The notes below the pieces were generated by a model that was given only the letters and a program-made list of their open reading frames with translations, had not been told where the DNA came from and made no database searches. A stretch of DNA of 10,008 bases from an uncultured Clostridia bacterium (GTDB taxonomy: Bacteria > Bacillota > Clostridia > Christensenellales > UBA1242): positions 1 to 10,008 of the forward strand of contig CAKVEY010000033.1 of the NCBI GenBank assembly GCA_934746185.1, written 5' to 3'. Shown here piece by piece: positions 1 through 6,768 of the stretch; the stretch's first letter is position 1, and every line of letters starts with the position of its first letter. The position numbers and the translations under genes are program-made.

Positions 1-18
1 AAAAATATGTTAAATTGT

Positions 19-48
19 TTGGCGTTTAACATTTTAAAATGCTATAAT
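19..48 (+). promoter_or_regulatory. Probable sigma-A promoter of the lipoprotein gene
   Basis: A perfect -10 TATAAT lies at 43-48, and a 4-of-6 -35 match (TTGGCG, 19-24) is 18 bases upstream. Transcription would begin near 55, downstream of the in-frame ATG at 50. This is one reason to start the gene at 77 instead. The -35 is the weak part of the call. Confidence 0.6.
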
Positions 49-76
49 AATGAAAATAAATCAAAAGGAGAAAATT

Positions 77-802
77 ATGAAAAAGAAAATTCTAAGTCTG
101 GTTTTAGCAGTATTATTAATAGTTCCAGCAATGTTTATGCTTTCTGCGTGTGCACCTTCTACTATTGAAGTTTCCACTTATGCAGAATTAAAACAAGCAT
201 TAAAAGGAAATAACGACATTATTAAAGTCACTGCTGATATTAATGTTGAAGACTCTTTAGTTGTAGGAAGAAAAGTTATTCTAGATTTGAACGGCAAAAA
301 ACTTTACAATGAAAATGATATTTGGGATAAAAGTCCAAACTCTTGGAGTATCATTTCAGTTCGCAAAAACGGAAATTTAACTTTAAAAGGTAATGGTAAA
401 GTTATTACTAAGGAAAATGACTGCTATGCCTTAGATGTTATTGATGGTGGTAAATTGGTTGTGGAAGATGGCGAATATGTAGGAAATGTTTCTGCAGTTT
501 ATGCTTATGATGGTGCTGTTGAAATTAAAGGTGGAAAATACTCTATTCAACAATTAAATACCAACAAGGTAGAAGGACCTTATGGTTTAACGATTAATAT
601 TTATAATAACAATGACGCAAGCAAACCACAACTTGCTAAAAAAGCAACAGTTTCTATAACTGGTGGTAGATTCGTTAATTTTAATCCTAGCGTCGATAAC
701 CCAAATGATGAATTAGTTGCTGAAGGTTATGTTGCAAGAGAATATATGGGTGATGGAGAAGGAGCTGAAAAAGGCTTTGAAGTTCGACCTGCTGCTGAAT
801 AA
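77..802 (+). CDS. Secreted lipoprotein with beta-helix-like repeats
   Basis: The 241-residue product starts with a lipoprotein signal: lysines at 2-4, a hydrophobic core at 5-21, and the lipobox LSAC, with Cys25 as the predicted lipidated residue. It should therefore be anchored to the outer face of the membrane. The mature part has a degenerate beta-rich repeat of the form x-V-x-I-x-G-G-x-Y at about residues 67-78, 99-110, 125-136, 146-157 and 190-201. This resembles the coils of right-handed parallel beta-helix (pectate-lyase-like) surface proteins. I see no catalytic motif, so binding or a surface role is as likely as an enzyme, and the function is unknown. The ATG at 77 is preferred to the in-frame ATG at 50 because AAAGGAG lies seven bases before it, the signal peptide begins there, and the promoter -10 ends at 48. 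The gene stands alone between its own promoter and terminator. Confidence 0.85.
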   Translation: MKKKILSLVLAVLLIVPAMFMLSACAPSTIEVSTYAELKQALKGNNDIIKVTADINVEDSLVVGRKVILDLNGKKLYNENDIWDKSPNSWSIISVRKNGNLTLKGNGKVITKENDCYALDVIDGGKLVVEDGEYVGNVSAVYAYDGAVEIKGGKYSIQQLNTNKVEGPYGLTINIYNNNDASKPQLAKKATVSITGGRFVNFNPSVDNPNDELVAEGYVAREYMGDGEGAEKGFEVRPAAE

Positions 803-810
803 AGATTTTA

Positions 811-837
811 AAAAAACTCTCGTTTGAGAGTTTTTTT
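811..837 (+). terminator. Rho-independent terminator after the lipoprotein gene
   Basis: An 11-bp stem (811-821 with 826-836) closes a GTTT loop. The CTCTC/GAGAG core is flanked by an A-run and followed by seven T residues. It begins eight bases after the stop codon and separates the lipoprotein gene from pnp. Confidence 0.9.
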
Positions 838-866
838 ATGCAAAAAAATAAAATTAGTAAAATTGT

Positions 867-895
867 TTGCTTAAATTTTGAAATTATTATATACT
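867..895 (+). promoter_or_regulatory. Probable promoter of pnp
   Basis: TTGCTT (867-872) and TATACT (890-895) are separated by 17 bases. The -10 matches consensus at five of six positions, while the -35 matches only at TTG. The start point would be near 902, giving a leader of under 20 bases. That leaves no room for the long structured pnp leader that enterobacteria use for autoregulation. A promoter is needed here because a strong terminator precedes it. Confidence 0.55.
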
Positions 896-918
896 TAATT
901 GTTTTTAAAGGAGAGAAA

Positions 919-3003
919 ATGAGTTTAAATAGAGAATTTAAAACTACAATCGGAGGAAAAGAAGTGATTGTAGAAACAGGCAAATATTGCTTTCAAACTA
1001 ATGGTACTTGCATAGTTAAATGTGGCGAAACTATGGTTATGGTAAATGTTAATATGAGCAAAGCACCAAGAGAAGGAATGGATTTCTTTCCACTTGGCGT
1101 AGATTTTGAAGAAAAAATGTATTCAGTAGGTAAAATTCCTGGTGGATTTAAAAAGAGAGAAGGTAGAGCTAGCGATAAGGCTATACTTACAAGCAGATTA
1201 ATTGATAGACCTATTCGTCCATTATTTCCAAAAGGATTTTATAATGATGTAGAAGTTGTTGCAACTTGTTTGAGTGTTGACCCAGATAATAGCCCAGAAA
1301 TTTTAGCAATGATAGGCTCATCTGTTGCTTTAACAATTAGTGATATTCCTTTTGCTGGCCCAACTGGCAGTGTTTTAGTTGGTTTAGTTGACGGAGAATA
1401 TGTTATCAACCCTAATCAAGAACAAAGAGAAAGAAGTTTAATGCACTTAACAGTTTCTGGCACAAAAGATGCTGTTTTAATGGTTGAAGCAGGAGCAAAA
1501 GAAGTAACCGAAGAACAAATGTTAAAAGGTATTATGGTTGCTCACGAAGAAATTAAAAAAATTGTTGCTTTTATTGAAGGTATTCAAAAAGAAATCGGTA
1601 AAGAAAAAGTAACTATCGAATATTATCACGTTCCAGAAGAATTAGATAAAAAAGTTAGAGAATATGCTTACTCTAAGGTTGAAGATGTTATGAAACATTT
1701 TGATAGACACGAAAGAGATGAAGCAGAAGAAGCAATGAATTTAGATGTTTTAGAACATTTTAAAGAAGAATATCCAGATAGTGAAAAAGATATTCTAAAT
1801 AGTTTATATTATATTAAAAAAGAAGTAATGCGTGCTAAAATTATAGATAAAGGCGTTCGTCCAGATGGAAGAGAATTGAAACAAATTCGTCCTATTTGGT
1901 GTGAAACTGGCGTTCTTCCAAGAGTTCACGGAAGTGGCGTTTTCACTCGTGGATTAACACAAGTTATGACTACTTTAACATTAGGCTCTATTTCGGATAT
2001 GCAAAAATTAGAAGGCTTAGACGATGAAGAAGTAAAAAGATATATGCACCACTATAATATGCCGGGATATTCTACTGGCGAAGCAAAACCACTAAAAAGT
2101 CCAGGCAGAAGAGAAATTGGACACGGTGCTCTTGCTGAAAGAGCCTTAGAACCAGTTCTTCCTAGCGAAGAAGATTTCCCTTATGCAATTAGAACAGTAA
2201 GTGAAGTTTTATCAAGTAATGGTTCAACAAGTCAAGCAAGCGTTTGTGGTTCAACGTTAGCATTAATGGACGGTGGTGTTCCTATCAAAGCCCCAGTTGC
2301 TGGTATTGCAATGGGTTTAATAAAAGATGAAGCAAAAAACAAAGTTGCAATTCTTTCGGACATTCAAGGCTTAGAAGACTTTTTAGGCGATATGGACTTT
2401 AAAGTTGCAGGAACTGAAAAAGGTATAACTGCAATACAAATGGATATTAAAATTAAAGGTATTGACGAAAATATTTTAAAAACTGCATTAAATCAAGCAA
2501 AAGAAGGCAGAATGCACATTTTAGGCAAAATGCTAGAAGTTATTGATAAACCAAGAAATGAACTTTCTAAATATGCTCCTAAAATTATTAGTTTTGATAT
2601 TAACCCAGACAAAATTAAAGATGTAATCGGTTCTGGTGGTAAAATGATTAATAAAATTATAGACGAAACTGGTGTTAAAATTGATATTACTGACGAAGGT
2701 AAAGTTATGATAGCATCACAAGATAGTTTTATGAACGAAAGAGCAAAAGAAATGATTTTAGATATTGCAACAGAACTAGAATTAGGTAAAACTTATGAAG
2801 GTAAAGTTGTAAGAATTATGCAATTTGGTGCTTTTGTTGAATGTTTAAAAGGTAAAGAAGGTATGGTTCATATCTCTAAACTTTCAAAAGAACACGTAAA
2901 CAAAGTTGAAGATGTTGTAAAAATTGGCGATAGAGTTTTAGTTGAAGTTATTAAAGTTGACGAAAAAGGAAGAGTAGATTTAAAACTTGTTTCTAAATTA
3001 TAA
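919..3003 (+). CDS. pnp: Polynucleotide phosphorylase (PNPase)
   Basis: This cytoplasmic 3'-to-5' exoribonuclease degrades RNA with phosphate, releasing nucleoside diphosphates, and can add 3' tails in reverse; it is a trimer. The 694-residue length is normal. Domains in order are: first RNase PH core (about 1-145) with the GKIPGGF-K-K-R-EGR loop at 71-83 and SRLIDRPIRPLFP; an alpha-helical linker (about 145-310); second RNase PH core (about 315-550); KH (about 555-615) with GSGG at 571-574; and S1 (about 623-692). The catalytic residues match E. coli Asp486, Asp492 and Lys494 as Asp487, Asp493 and Lys495. The loop reads F-K-K-R where E. coli has F-F-R-R. The ATG at 919 follows AAAGGAG and begins MSLNREF; an in-frame upstream ATG at 838 lies inside the preceding terminator region and is rejected. 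The gene is transcribed alone, and rpsO is not upstream as it is in Bacillus. Confidence 0.98.
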   Translation: MSLNREFKTTIGGKEVIVETGKYCFQTNGTCIVKCGETMVMVNVNMSKAPREGMDFFPLGVDFEEKMYSVGKIPGGFKKREGRASDKAILTSRLIDRPIRPLFPKGFYNDVEVVATCLSVDPDNSPEILAMIGSSVALTISDIPFAGPTGSVLVGLVDGEYVINPNQEQRERSLMHLTVSGTKDAVLMVEAGAKEVTEEQMLKGIMVAHEEIKKIVAFIEGIQKEIGKEKVTIEYYHVPEELDKKVREYAYSKVEDVMKHFDRHERDEAEEAMNLDVLEHFKEEYPDSEKDILNSLYYIKKEVMRAKIIDKGVRPDGRELKQIRPIWCETGVLPRVHGSGVFTRGLTQVMTTLTLGSISDMQKLEGLDDEEVKRYMHHYNMPGYSTGEAKPLKSPGRREIGHGALAERALEPVLPSEEDFPYAIRTVSEVLSSNGSTSQASVCGSTLALMDGGVPIKAPVAGIAMGLIKDEAKNKVAILSDIQGLEDFLGDMDFKVAGTEKGITAIQMDIKIKGIDENILKTALNQAKEGRMHILGKMLEVIDKPRNELSKYAPKIISFDINPDKIKDVIGSGGKMINKIIDETGVKIDITDEGKVMIASQDSFMNERAKEMILDIATELELGKTYEGKVVRIMQFGAFVECLKGKEGMVHISKLSKEHVNKVEDVVKIGDRVLVEVIKVDEKGRVDLKLVSKL

Positions 3004-3008
3004 AAAAA

Positions 3009-3031
3009 GAGTGGCGAAGCCACTTTTTTTT
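3009..3031 (+). terminator. Rho-independent terminator after pnp
   Basis: GTGGC and GCCAC (3011-3015 and 3019-3023) pair around a GAA loop. A-T pairs and one G-T pair extend the stem, and a run of eight T follows. It begins six bases after the pnp stop codon. The GTGGC stem is the same as in the terminator at 6741-6768. Confidence 0.9.
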
Positions 3032-3050
3032 AAATTTTATATCATATTTA

Positions 3051-3079
3051 TTGAAAAAAACATAAATTTTATATATAAT
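3051..3079 (+). promoter_or_regulatory. Strong promoter of the RNA-modification operon
   Basis: TTGAAA (3051-3056), a 17-base spacer and a perfect TATAAT (3074-3079) form a near-consensus sigma-A promoter. The start point would be near 3086, about 48 bases before the first gene. No other convincing promoter was seen up to the end of mnmA, so this one probably drives all four genes. Confidence 0.75.
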
Positions 3080-3133
3080 AGTATATAAAAATAATAAAAA
3101 GTGATTAATTTTACTTAATTGATAGGAGAGTTT

Positions 3134-3430
3134 ATGATGAATTTAATGTTATTTGATAATTTTATGATTTTACCAATTATATTTTTTGTGATTTTTGGTA
3201 TTATTTTTGTTGTTTCATTTGTTTTTGCAATTGTTAATATGAGAAAAAATATGGAAAAAAGTAAAGAATTGCAAGATGCTGGAAAAGATATTGGTTCAAT
3301 TATTAAAGAAAAATTGATTGAACAACTAGACGGTGAAAGTCCAAAGAAAAAATATGGAACTTGCGATTATTGTGGTAGCACATTAGACAAAACAGGAAAA
3401 TGCCCTAATTGTGGAGCAAGAAAAAATTAA
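3134..3430 (+). CDS. Small membrane protein with C-terminal zinc ribbon
   Basis: I do not recognise a named family for this 98-residue protein. It has one long hydrophobic segment (about residues 11-35), then a lysine-rich polar stretch (37-73), then a C-terminal zinc-ribbon signature with Cys77/Cys80 and Cys90/Cys93 (C-x2-C, x9, C-x2-C-G). The positive residues after the membrane segment suggest the ribbon faces the cytoplasm. The ATG at 3134 has AGGAG five bases upstream; a second ATG directly follows at 3137, and a TTG at 3119 would lie upstream of the ribosome binding site. The stop codon shares its last A with the rsmE start (TAATG), so translation of the two is probably coupled. It may be a membrane-tethered binding protein or simply a small zinc-ribbon protein of unknown role. 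Its place at the head of an RNA-modification operon is suggestive only. Confidence 0.8.
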   Translation: MMNLMLFDNFMILPIIFFVIFGIIFVVSFVFAIVNMRKNMEKSKELQDAGKDIGSIIKEKLIEQLDGESPKKKYGTCDYCGSTLDKTGKCPNCGARKN

Positions 3431-4182
3431 TGGCAAGAAAGTTTTTTATCAAAACTGAAAAAAGTTTTGAAGTTGGACAAACTATTATAGTTAGTGGCGA
3501 AGAATTTAATCATATTGCTAATGTTTTACGTAATAAAGTGGGTGATAAATTAAGTGTTATTGATGGTTCTGGCACAGATTTTGAGTGCGAAATAACACAA
3601 ATAAATAAAAAAGATTTATCACTAAAAATTATTGATGCAAAAGACAATAATAGTGAAACTACTAGTAATGTTACAGTTTATCAGGCTCTAGTAAAAGGCG
3701 ATAAATTTGAACTAATTATTCAAAAATTAACCGAATTAGGCGTTAAAACTTTTGTTCCGTTTGAAAGCGAGTTTTGTCAAGTTAAAAGAAGTACTACAAG
3801 ACTAGATAGGTTAGAAAAAATTAGTATTGAAGCACTTAAACAATGTGGAAGAAGCAAAAAGGTTGAAATAAAAAACATACTAACTTTTAATGAAATGTTA
3901 AATAGTTTAATTAAGTTTGATAAAGTTATTTTTGCTTATGAAAATTCTAATACAAGTTTAATAAAAGATGACTTATTAGATAAAAACAAAAAACCACTTA
4001 AAAATGTTGCCATAATTATTGGTAGCGAAGGTGGATTTAGTGAAAGTGAAAACGAAAAAATATTATCTAAATTAAATGTTAAACAAATAAGTTTAGGTAA
4101 TAGAATTTTAAGGGCAGAAACTGCGTCTATTAGTTTAACTAGCGTGGTTATGTTTTTATTAAATGAATGGGAGAAAAAATGA
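3430..4182 (+). CDS. rsmE: 16S rRNA m3U1498 methyltransferase RsmE
   Basis: RsmE uses S-adenosylmethionine to methylate N3 of U1498 (E. coli numbering) in 16S rRNA, near the decoding site. The product has 250 residues, the usual length. An N-terminal PUA-like RNA-binding domain (about 1-70, starting MARKFFI and including HIANVLRNKVGD) precedes a SPOUT methylase domain (about 75-248). The trefoil-knot motifs are clear: IIGSEGGF with G198-F203 and LGNRILRAETA from Leu222 to Ala232. The start is the ATG overlapping the previous stop (TAATG), which gives the family-typical N-terminus; a possible ATG at 3409 lies inside the zinc-ribbon gene. The downstream gene mtaB overlaps by four bases. In Bacillus subtilis the homologous pair yqeU-yqeV is also adjacent, behind dnaJ and prmA, which are absent here. 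Confidence 0.96.
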   Translation: MARKFFIKTEKSFEVGQTIIVSGEEFNHIANVLRNKVGDKLSVIDGSGTDFECEITQINKKDLSLKIIDAKDNNSETTSNVTVYQALVKGDKFELIIQKLTELGVKTFVPFESEFCQVKRSTTRLDRLEKISIEALKQCGRSKKVEIKNILTFNEMLNSLIKFDKVIFAYENSNTSLIKDDLLDKNKKPLKNVAIIIGSEGGFSESENEKILSKLNVKQISLGNRILRAETASISLTSVVMFLLNEWEKK

Positions 4183-5429
4183 AAATTTGTGTATTTACCT
4201 TAGGTTGTAAGGTCAATTTTTATGAAAGTGATAGTTTAATTAACGAATTAAATAAACTTGGCTATGAAACAACTAATAAATTAGAATATGCCGATATTTA
4301 CATTTTAAATACTTGTTGTGTTACTAATGAAGGCGAGAGAAAAAGTAGGCAACTAATTAGTAGATGTAAAAATTTTAATGAAAATGCTAAAATTTTAGTT
4401 TGTGGTTGTGCAAGTCAAAAAAACCCTGAACAATTTAAAGAAAAAAATGTTAATGTTATAATAGGCAATGCAAATAAAGCCGAAATTGTAGACAAAATTA
4501 ATGAAGAAAATTATAAACAATTAAGTGAACTTCCATTATGTTATGTAGATAATTTGCATAGTGCTAGTCAAAGAGTAAGAGCGTACTTGAAAGTTCAAGA
4601 TGGTTGCAATAATTTTTGTTCATATTGCATTATTCCTTATGTTAGGGGAAGAAGTCGAAGTAGAGATTTAAAAAGCGTTTTGTTAGAAGCGCAAGATTTA
4701 AGTAAAAATTGTGCTGAAATTGTTTTAACTGGTATTAATTTAAGCGATTATAAACCAAGTTTAATTGAATTAATCGAAAATTTAAAAGATGTGCCATCTA
4801 GGTTAAGATTAGGCAGTTTAGAAGTTAATGTTATAACTGATGATTTTATGCAAAGATTAGTTAACATTAAAAACTTTTGCCCACAATTTCATTTAAGTTT
4901 GCAAAGTGGCAGTAATAGTGTTCTTAAAAAAATGAATAGACACTACACAAAAGAAGAGTATCTTGAAAAGATTGACTTAATAAGAAAATATTATCCTTAT
5001 GCGTCTATCACAACAGACTTAATAGTTGGATTTCCAACCGAAACTGATGAGTGTTTTTTAGAAAGTTTGCAAACAGTTAAAAAAGCCGAATTTTTTATGG
5101 TTCATTGCTTTCCTTATTCTAAACGAGAAGGCACAGTTGCATCTAAAATGCCACAAGTTTTAAATAAAGTTAAAAAAGAAAGATTAAAACAAGTAGAAAA
5201 TGTTGCTAGTAGTTTACACGATAAATTCATTTTAAAACTAAAAGAAAATAATGTTGAACAAAACTTATTAATTGAAGAAAAAGTAACTATTGATGGCATT
5301 GAGTATTATGTTGGACATACTGAATATTTTGTTAAATGTTATTTAAAAAATAACAACAAATTTAAAGAAAATGATATTGTAAAAGTTAAAATTTTAGAAA
5401 AATTTAATGATGGAGTAAAAGTTTTATGA
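4179..5429 (+). CDS. mtaB: tRNA t6A37 methylthiotransferase MtaB
   Basis: This radical-SAM enzyme converts t6A to ms2t6A at position 37 of tRNAs reading ANN codons. The 416-residue protein has the methylthiotransferase architecture. The N-terminal UPF0004 domain (about 1-120) has cluster cysteines Cys10 (in TLGCKVN), Cys46 (in NTCCVT) and Cys77 (in CGCAS). The radical-SAM domain has C-x3-C-x2-C at Cys143, Cys147 and Cys150. A C-terminal TRAM-like RNA-binding segment spans about 350-415. GCKVN and NTCCVTNEGERKSRQ mark the MtaB (YqeV) subgroup rather than MiaB, which reads GCQMN and NTCAIRE. The start ATG overlaps the rsmE stop as ATGA, with GGGAGA five bases upstream. An in-frame ATG at 4167 would lie before that ribosome binding site. 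The gene ends in another ATGA overlap with mnmA, so the three modification enzymes are probably translationally coupled. Confidence 0.95.
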   Translation: MKICVFTLGCKVNFYESDSLINELNKLGYETTNKLEYADIYILNTCCVTNEGERKSRQLISRCKNFNENAKILVCGCASQKNPEQFKEKNVNVIIGNANKAEIVDKINEENYKQLSELPLCYVDNLHSASQRVRAYLKVQDGCNNFCSYCIIPYVRGRSRSRDLKSVLLEAQDLSKNCAEIVLTGINLSDYKPSLIELIENLKDVPSRLRLGSLEVNVITDDFMQRLVNIKNFCPQFHLSLQSGSNSVLKKMNRHYTKEEYLEKIDLIRKYYPYASITTDLIVGFPTETDECFLESLQTVKKAEFFMVHCFPYSKREGTVASKMPQVLNKVKKERLKQVENVASSLHDKFILKLKENNVEQNLLIEEKVTIDGIEYYVGHTEYFVKCYLKNNNKFKENDIVKVKILEKFNDGVKVL

Positions 5430-6499
5430 AAACAGTAGTTTGTGGTATGAGTGGTGGAGTTGATAGTTCCGTTGCTGCATATTTATTAAAACAACAAGGT
5501 TACAATGTAATTGGTGTTTTTATGAAAAACTGGGAAGAAACATCAAGCGATGGTGTTTGCACTGCCGAAGAAGATTATTTTGATGTAAAACAAGTTTGCA
5601 ATAAAATAGGAATACCTTATTACACAGTAAATTATTCAAAAGAATATTATGATAATGTTTTTGAAGAATTTTTAGAAGAGTATAAAAAAGGAAGAACTCC
5701 AAATCCTGATGTTTTATGCAATAGAGAAATTAAATTCGGTCCATTTTTAGAATTTGCAAAAAAAATTGGTGCAGATTATATTGCAACAGGTCATTATGCA
5801 AAAACCGAACATAAAGACGGAAAAACATATTTGTTAAAATCAAAAGATTTAAACAAAGACCAAACATATTTTTTAAATCAATTAAGTCAAAATCAACTAT
5901 CGCAAGTGCTTTTTCCTTTAAGCGATATAGAAAAACCCGAAGTTCGTAAAATTGCAAGTAAACTTGATTTAATTACAGCTAAAAAGAAAGATAGCACAGG
6001 CATTTGCTTTATTGGTGAAAGAAATTTTAGACAATTTTTAAAAAATTATCTTCCAACAAAAGAAGGCGATATTTATTCGACTGATGGTAGATTTTTAGGC
6101 AAGCATATAGGACTAGCTTATTACACATTAGGTCAACGAAAAGGGTTGAATATAGGTGGAAGAAATGACGGCAATGGCAAACCATATTTTGTTGTTAAAA
6201 AAGATTTAGAAAACAATAGACTTATTGTTTCTCAGGGTGAAGAAGATGAATTATTTAGTAATGGACTAATAAGTTACAAAATAAATTGGATACCAGAAAA
6301 ACCAAAAGAAAATGTTTTTGTTTGTTGTGCAAAATTTAGATACCGTCAACCTGACCAAAAAGTAAAAGTTGAAATTTTAGACGATAAAGTAAAAGTATAT
6401 TTTAACGAGCGTCAAAGGGCAGTAACCCCAGGACAATTTGTCGTTTTTTATAATGGCGATTATTGTTTAGGTGGTGGAGTTATAGAAGAAACATTTTAA
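5426..6499 (+). CDS. mnmA: tRNA-specific 2-thiouridylase MnmA
   Basis: MnmA adenylates and then thiolates U34 of the Lys, Glu and Gln tRNAs, giving the s2U part of the wobble base; the sulfur comes from a cysteine desulfurase relay. The 357-residue protein has the expected length. It begins with the ATP-binding PP-loop SGGVDSS (residues 9-15). The catalytic cysteine pair is Cys98 (in NPDVLCNREIKF) and Cys194 (in GICFIGERNF). ATGHYAK and YTLGQRKGLNIGG, typical of the family, are also present. The C-terminal third is the beta-barrel domain. The start ATG overlaps the mtaB stop (ATGA). In many Firmicutes a cysteine desulfurase gene sits beside mnmA; none is visible here, so the sulfur donor must be encoded elsewhere. 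It is the last gene of the operon, with no G+C-rich hairpin until 6741. Confidence 0.97.
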   Translation: MKTVVCGMSGGVDSSVAAYLLKQQGYNVIGVFMKNWEETSSDGVCTAEEDYFDVKQVCNKIGIPYYTVNYSKEYYDNVFEEFLEEYKKGRTPNPDVLCNREIKFGPFLEFAKKIGADYIATGHYAKTEHKDGKTYLLKSKDLNKDQTYFLNQLSQNQLSQVLFPLSDIEKPEVRKIASKLDLITAKKKDSTGICFIGERNFRQFLKNYLPTKEGDIYSTDGRFLGKHIGLAYYTLGQRKGLNIGGRNDGNGKPYFVVKKDLENNRLIVSQGEEDELFSNGLISYKINWIPEKPKENVFVCCAKFRYRQPDQKVKVEILDDKVKVYFNERQRAVTPGQFVVFYNGDYCLGGGVIEETF

Positions 6500-6740
6500 C
6501 TAAATAGTTTTTTGTTTTAACTAATTTTTAAAAACAAAAATAAAGTTTAAAATTTTTAATATGTTTAATTTTTTAAATATAAAATAATTAAATAATTAAA
6601 TAATTAAATAATTAAAATTAAATGATAAAATAAAAAAATTCAAATTCATTAAAAAAAGTAAAAAGATAGTTAAGTTAATTGTTATATATTAAAAAAATAA
6701 AATATTTTTAACTTTACTAATATATAAAAATAAATAAAAC
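6500..6740. other. AT-only intergenic stretch after mnmA
   Basis: About 240 bases with almost no G or C and no credible gene on either strand. A weak A/T-only inverted repeat (6509-6518 with 6531-6540) follows mnmA but lacks a stable core. A short tandem repeat lies at 6582-6616. The stretch would form a long 3' untranslated tail on the operon mRNA if termination occurs at 6741-6768. Confidence 0.7.
6582..6616. repeat. 8-base tandem repeat, about 4.4 copies
   Basis: AAATAATT is repeated perfectly at 6582, 6590, 6598 and 6606, then breaks down after AAA. It is a simple AT microsatellite-like tract in noncoding DNA. Copy-number variation by slippage is plausible, but no nearby promoter spacing would obviously be affected. 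Confidence 0.9.
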
Positions 6741-6768
6741 AAAAAAAGTGGCGTTTGCCACTTTTTTT
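6741..6768. terminator. Bidirectional terminator between mnmA and the HAD gene
   Basis: A perfect 12-bp inverted repeat (A-run plus GTGGC, then GCCAC plus T-run) closes a GTTT loop. It has A-runs on one side and T-runs on the other, so it works in both directions. It ends the rightward mnmA operon and the leftward HAD gene, whose TAA stop (6767-6769) overlaps its edge. Confidence 0.9.

Noticed and set aside
838..918. In-frame N-terminal extension of pnp from an ATG at 838
   Set aside because: The ATG abuts the T-run of the preceding terminator, lies upstream of the pnp promoter, and has no ribosome binding site. The family N-terminus starts at 919 after AAAGGAG.
687..983. Minus-strand open frame spanning the lipoprotein/pnp junction
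   Set aside because: It crosses a terminator and a promoter, lies antisense to two convincing genes, and has a low-complexity product with no recognisable domain or ribosome binding site.
5114..5957. Minus-strand open frames inside mtaB and mnmA (5114-5299, 5520-5702, 5730-5957)
   Set aside because: All are antisense to highly conserved enzymes, have no ribosome binding sites, and are expected by chance in AT-rich coding DNA.
6582..6616. Possible CRISPR array or origin iterons in the tandem repeat
   Set aside because: The units are eight bases with no spacers, A/T only, and there are no cas, rep or dnaA genes or DnaA boxes nearby.
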